A DNA stretch of 64,000 nucleotides, taken from NCBI RefSeq assembly GCF_019578655.1, contig NC_063256.1, positions 18,795,350 through 18,859,349 on the forward strand, read 5' to 3'. Below, one piece after another: positions 59,301-64,000 of the stretch. The notes under the pieces were generated by a model, which saw only the letters and a program-made list of their open reading frames with translations, searched no databases and was not told the origin of the DNA. Source of the stretch: Ricinus communis. Taxonomy: Eukaryota; Streptophyta; Magnoliopsida; Malpighiales; Euphorbiaceae. Positions within the stretch are counted from its first letter, which is position 1. Each line of letters opens with the position of its first letter. Made by a program: the position numbers and the translations under genes.

Positions 59301-62300
59301 TTCTTATCCATACTACCGGCAAAGAAGGATCAAATCGAATTGATTTAGACACTACCAGACAAAGAACGCGAAAAGAAAGGAAGACGCGAGCGATAAGTCT
59401 ATGTTTTTATCTCCCACTAGGTAAAAACTAAAATAGTATACTCATTAGCCTTAAATATTCTGTATTGCATGCGGTTTTTATGGTGCGAAATCACTCATTC
59501 CATAAGAAAAAGAAACTAGAAGCTAAATATGAATTAATAAATAAAGAAAGATGAATAAACTAATGTCAAATCAAGAATCGTAGAGGAGTTGATCGGTCAA
59601 CCGTAGTCCTAGATTCTATTAGCCAGCCTTAATGAAACCAAGGAGAAATTGGTGTGGGCCTACCTAATAACACTCCAACCTAAATTACTTCACTGTATGC
59701 CTCGTGACATTAAAATGCTGCTCCCTTGTATTACGCTTGGATTAATCGAAAACAAACATGATTTCTCCCTTTCACATGGATTTACGTCTTGTCCCGCTTG
59801 ATGATCAAGCAAAGCATCAACGCCAACGGCCAAGCTTGTCAACCGCCTTCTCATGATTCTTTACGCTAGTCCTTATGCCATCGCCAGTCCTCATGCCGAG
59901 AGGAACAAGAAATGATGGAGATCCCAATGGTCCAAGTCCCGAATTTGTGCCTCACCCTCGCCTCGCTCACTCCCTTCCCTCTAAAAGTTTCGACCGAGAT
60001 CATTCGAGAATGATATCAATGCTCGATCAATCGATTTCATTTCATTCGAGAATGATATCAATACTCCCATCAACTAATTTAATTTTGTAGACAAAGAACA
60101 TAAAAGAAAGGGAAGGACGCGAAGCGATAAGTTTATTTTTTCCAAGGGCGAAGTCATGATAAGCTCGCGAAAGCTCTTGAAAAACTCCATATCTTGATTT
60201 CCCACAAGGTAGAAAACTAAAATAGTATGCTCATTAGCCTCAAGTATTCGGGTTGCATGCCGCTTTTATAGTGTGAAATCCTCATTCCATAAGAAAAAGA
60301 AACTAGAAGCTAAATACAAATTAATAAATAAAGAAAGATGAATAAACTAAAGTCAAATCAAGTACCAAAGAGGAATCTGATCAATAGTAGTCCTAGATTC
60401 TATGAGCTAGCTTAACAAAATAAGGAGAAATTGTGTTGGCCTACCTAATAATACTACAACCCAAATTACTTCATTTTGTGCCTGGATATCAAAACATTGC
60501 GTTCCTACTTGTATTATGTCGGGATTAATCGGAAAACAACATGATTTCTACCTTTGCACGTGGATTTCGCCTCGTCCCGGCTTGATGATCAAGCAAAGCA
60601 TCTACCCTACCAGCCTAAGCTTGTCAATCGCCTTCTTGTGATTCCTTATGCTAATCCTTGTGCCATCGGGGAGTTCTCATACAGAGGAACATGGAATGAT
60701 GGAGATCCTAATGATCCAAGCCCGAATTTGGGCGTGCCTTGATTCTCGCCTTTCACTCCTTCCTCTAAAAGATTCAACCGAGATCATTCGAGAATGATAT
60801 CACCTCGATTAACTACTTTCATTTCATTCGAGAATGATATCAATACTCCATCAACTAATTTAACTTCCTTACACTTTGTCCAAGCAATGGATCCGTGCCT
60901 ATGCTGTTGCCACACACGCTTTTTACTCGACACTCGTGCTTATGCTCCCCAAATAGAACCAAACCATCATACTAAACAAAGATTAGAAAGAGAGGCACAA
61001 AAGAAACAAACAAAATCGAACATAGGTACGACATTCGGGTCCGATAAGGAAAGAAATTGCAAGTTCTTTGTTCTTCTCCATACGGCTAGACGTAAGGATC
61101 AAATTGAATTGATTTAGACATCAGGTACAAAGAACACACAAAAGAAATAAAGGACGCGAGCGATAAGTCTATTTTTTCAAGGGCGAGTCATGATTAGCTC
61201 GAAAGTTCTCGAAAGAACGCATAATTTGATTTCCACAAGGTAGAAAACTGAAATAGTATGCTCATTAGCCTCAAGTATTCTCATTGCGCGGCGGTTTTTA
61301 TAAAGGCAAAACCTCATTCCATAAGAAAAAAAACTAGGCTAAATGCCAAATTAATAAATAAAGAAAGATGAATAAACTAAAGTCAAATCAAGTACTGCAG
61401 AGTTGACCGGTCAACTTTAGTCCTAGACATCAAGTACTACCTTTTTAATGAAAACAAGGAGAAATTGTATGGCCCTACCTAATAATACTCCACCCAAATT
61501 ACTTCATTGTATGCCCCGGACATCAAAACTAGTTGTGTTCCCGCATTTATTATGCTTGGATTAATTGAAAACAACATGATTTATCCTTTCAAGGTGGATT
61601 TAGGTCTCGTCCCGCTTGATGATCAAGCAAAGCATCACCCTTACCACCCAAGCTTCTCAACCGCCTTCCTCATGATTCTTTACGCTAGTCCTTGTTCCAT
61701 CGCCAGTCTCGTGCCGAGAGGAACAAGGAATGATGGAGATCCCAATGATCCAATTCTTAAAGTTAGTGGTGCTCAGATTCTCGTTGTTCACCCTTCCTCC
61801 AAAAGCTTCAACTAAGATCATTCGAGAACGATAACAATGCTCGATCAACTTATTTCCATTTCATTCAGAGGAATGATATCAATACTTGATCAACTAAATC
61901 AATTTCCTCGATTTGTCCAAGCAATGGATCTCCGCTCATGCCTAAGCTTGCCACACGCTTTCACTCTATTACTCGTGCTTATGCTCCCCAAATAGAACCA
62001 AACCATCATACCAAACAAAGATTAGAAAGAGAGGCATAAAAGAAAGGAAAGAAATTGCAAGTTCTTTGTTCTTCCGCATTTCATTAGTCGTAAGGATCAA
62101 ATCAAATTGATTTAGACACTGTGTGTAGACAAAGAACACACAAAAGAAAGGAAGGACCCGAGCGATAAGTTTATTTTTTTTCAAGGGCAAGTCATCATTA
62201 GATTGCAAAGTTCTTAAAAGAACCTACAATTTGATTTTCCACATGGTAGAAAATCGAATAATATGCTCATTAGCCTCAAGTATTCGAAAGTATGCGCTTT

Positions 62301-63098
62301 TATAGCGCGAACCTCATTCCATAAGCAAAAGAAACTAGAAGCTAAATTCCAAATTAATAAATAAAGAAAGATGAATAAACTAAAGTCAAATCAAGTACCA
62401 TAGAGGAATTGACCGGTCAACTGTAGTCCTAGATTATGTGAGTCACCTTAACTAAAACAAGGACAAACTCGTGTGGCCGTACTCTAATAACACTTTGACC
62501 CAAATTACTTCATTGTATACCCCACACATCAAAATGGTCGCGTTCCTCGCTTTTATTATGCTTGGATTAATCAAAAACAACATGATTTCTCCCTTTCCCG
62601 TGGATTTAGGTCTCGGTCATTATGATCAAGCAGCATCAACGCCAACAGTCAAGCTTGTCAACTACCTTCTCATGATTCTTTATGCTCATCCGTGCCATCA
62701 AGAGTCCCGTGCCGAGAGGAACAAGGAATGATGGAGACCAATGGTCCAAGTCCCGAATTGGGCATGTCATTCTCGCTGCTCCCTCCTTCCTTCAAAAGAT
62801 TCAACCGAGATCATTCGAGAATGATATCAATGCTCGATCAACTGATTTCATTTCATTCGAGAATGATATCAATACTACGATCAACTAATTTAATTTCCTT
62901 GCATTTGTCCCAAAGAATGGATCCGTGCCTATGCTTGCCGCTTATTAACGCGACTTTCACTCGACACCGTGCTTATGCTCCTCAAATAACTAAACCATCA
63001 TACTAAACAAAGATTAGAAGAGAGGCACAAAGGAAAGGAAAGAGATCGCAAGTTCTTTGTTCTTCTCCATACAATCGAATGGAAGGAGCAAATCAATT
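56313..63098. repeat. 1-kb tandem repeat array, fifth block (about seven units)
   Basis: Anchors lie at about 56320, 57262, 58262, 59464, 60254, 61285 and 62290. The 1200-bp spacing reflects a partial internal duplication near 59050 (the GAGAATGATATC region recurs), and the following 790-bp unit lacks the AACCAAACCATCATAC to AAGGATC region. Units at 58025, 59030 and 61010 share the extra GTACGATTTCGG-type block. Short- and long-variant unit ends both occur. Open frames (for example 60794-61117, 61507-61815, 62692-63006) follow the repeat and are not conserved in length. The block stops at the N gap. Confidence 0.92.
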
Positions 63099-63598
63099 NN
63101 NNNNNNNNNNNNNNNNNNNNNNNNNNNNNNNNNNNNNNNNNNNNNNNNNNNNNNNNNNNNNNNNNNNNNNNNNNNNNNNNNNNNNNNNNNNNNNNNNNNN
63201 NNNNNNNNNNNNNNNNNNNNNNNNNNNNNNNNNNNNNNNNNNNNNNNNNNNNNNNNNNNNNNNNNNNNNNNNNNNNNNNNNNNNNNNNNNNNNNNNNNNN
63301 NNNNNNNNNNNNNNNNNNNNNNNNNNNNNNNNNNNNNNNNNNNNNNNNNNNNNNNNNNNNNNNNNNNNNNNNNNNNNNNNNNNNNNNNNNNNNNNNNNNN
63401 NNNNNNNNNNNNNNNNNNNNNNNNNNNNNNNNNNNNNNNNNNNNNNNNNNNNNNNNNNNNNNNNNNNNNNNNNNNNNNNNNNNNNNNNNNNNNNNNNNNN
63501 NNNNNNNNNNNNNNNNNNNNNNNNNNNNNNNNNNNNNNNNNNNNNNNNNNNNNNNNNNNNNNNNNNNNNNNNNNNNNNNNNNNNNNNNNNNNNNNNNN
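63099..63598. other. Assembly gap of exactly 500 N
   Basis: 500 unknown bases, a round number usual for scaffolding gaps of unknown size. The left flank is the 1-kb array and the right flank is 39-bp satellite, so the junction between the two families is not observed here and the true distance is unknown. Confidence 0.98.
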
Positions 63599-64000
63599 TA
63601 TTTATCAATCGGAGAAAATAGCTCTGTAATTTTGGTATATTTGTGAGTATGAGAAAACAACCCCTTAAATGAGTTACTTTAGAATAAGAAAAAATAACCC
63701 CATAAAAGGAGTATATTTATTGATATAAGAAAATAACCCCATAAAGCGTGTATATTTATGAATCTGAGGAAATAACCCCATAAGAGGGATATATTTATAA
63801 GTATTTGAGAACAACCCCATAATACGGGGATATTTATAAATCGGATAAAATAACCCCGTAATTTTTGTGTATTTGTGAGTGTGAGAAAACAACCCCTTAA
63901 ATGGGATAGTTTTAGAATATGAGAAAACAACCATGTAAAAGGGGTATATTTGTCGATATAAGAAAATAACTCCGTAAAACGTGTATATTTATGAATTTGA
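63599..64000. repeat. 39-bp satellite array, block 5
   Basis: About ten monomers of the 39-bp satellite. They carry the TAAGTATTTGAGAACAACC and TTTATAAATCGGA variants that define the six-monomer subfamily at 25360-25860, so this block is closer to that part of block 3 than to neighbouring block 4. It continues beyond the window. Confidence 0.95.

Noticed and set aside
63057..63660. Frames of 170-220 codons across the N gap
   Set aside because: They consist almost only of unknown residues created by the gap.

Overview
The window looks like a heterochromatic, rDNA-derived stretch of a flowering-plant nuclear genome. The evidence is pieces of a plant 26S rRNA gene and its intergenic spacer, plant-type Ty3/gypsy LTR elements with tRNA-Asp-like and initiator-Met-like primer sites, and a block of plastid DNA (ycf2, ycf15, rrn16, rpoB). 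I find no intact host protein-coding gene. Almost all open frames here are by-products of tandem repeats, rRNA or LTRs.

Layout, left to right. (1) 1-2023 is the 3' part of a 26S rRNA gene, split by a solo LTR (387-1772) with a perfect 5-bp target duplication. (2) 2024-27003 is a satellite of 39-bp monomers organised as a roughly 390-bp ten-monomer higher-order repeat, interrupted by a 2.3-kb solo-LTR-like insertion (6571-8873) and a solo LTR (9341-10786). (3) 27004-28880 is 26S sequence again, overlapping the left 26S piece by about 100 bp and split by a third solo LTR (27421-28841). It runs to the 26S 3' end and into an intergenic spacer with 32-bp subrepeats (28881-29820). (4) 29821-35163 is a retroelement nest in the spacer: the truncated 5' end of a minus-strand Athila-like element, then a plus-strand Ty3/gypsy gag-pol fragment with a dead reverse transcriptase and many TAG stops. 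Spacer-like sequence resumes at 35164-35587. (5) 35588-39153 is the 39-bp satellite again. (6) 39154-63098 is a second tandem array with a unit of about 1 kb (some 16 full or partial copies). It is interrupted by two cut-down gypsy elements (43341-45246 and 53417-56312, the latter keeping only an aspartic-protease domain), an LTR-like block (51113-52227) and a 2.4-kb plastid mosaic (47157-49573). (7) A 500-N gap (63099-63598) is followed by 39-bp satellite to the end.

Nothing here works together as a pathway. The locus reads as an orphan rDNA unit that was invaded by LTR elements, expanded by satellite amplification and hit by organelle-DNA insertion. The most interesting points are the satellite sitting inside 26S sequence with duplicated borders, the plastid mosaic inside one 1-kb unit, the repeated LTR/array junction, and the stop-codon spectrum of the gypsy relic. 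Junction positions are read by eye and are good to about 5 bp unless a target duplication fixes them.
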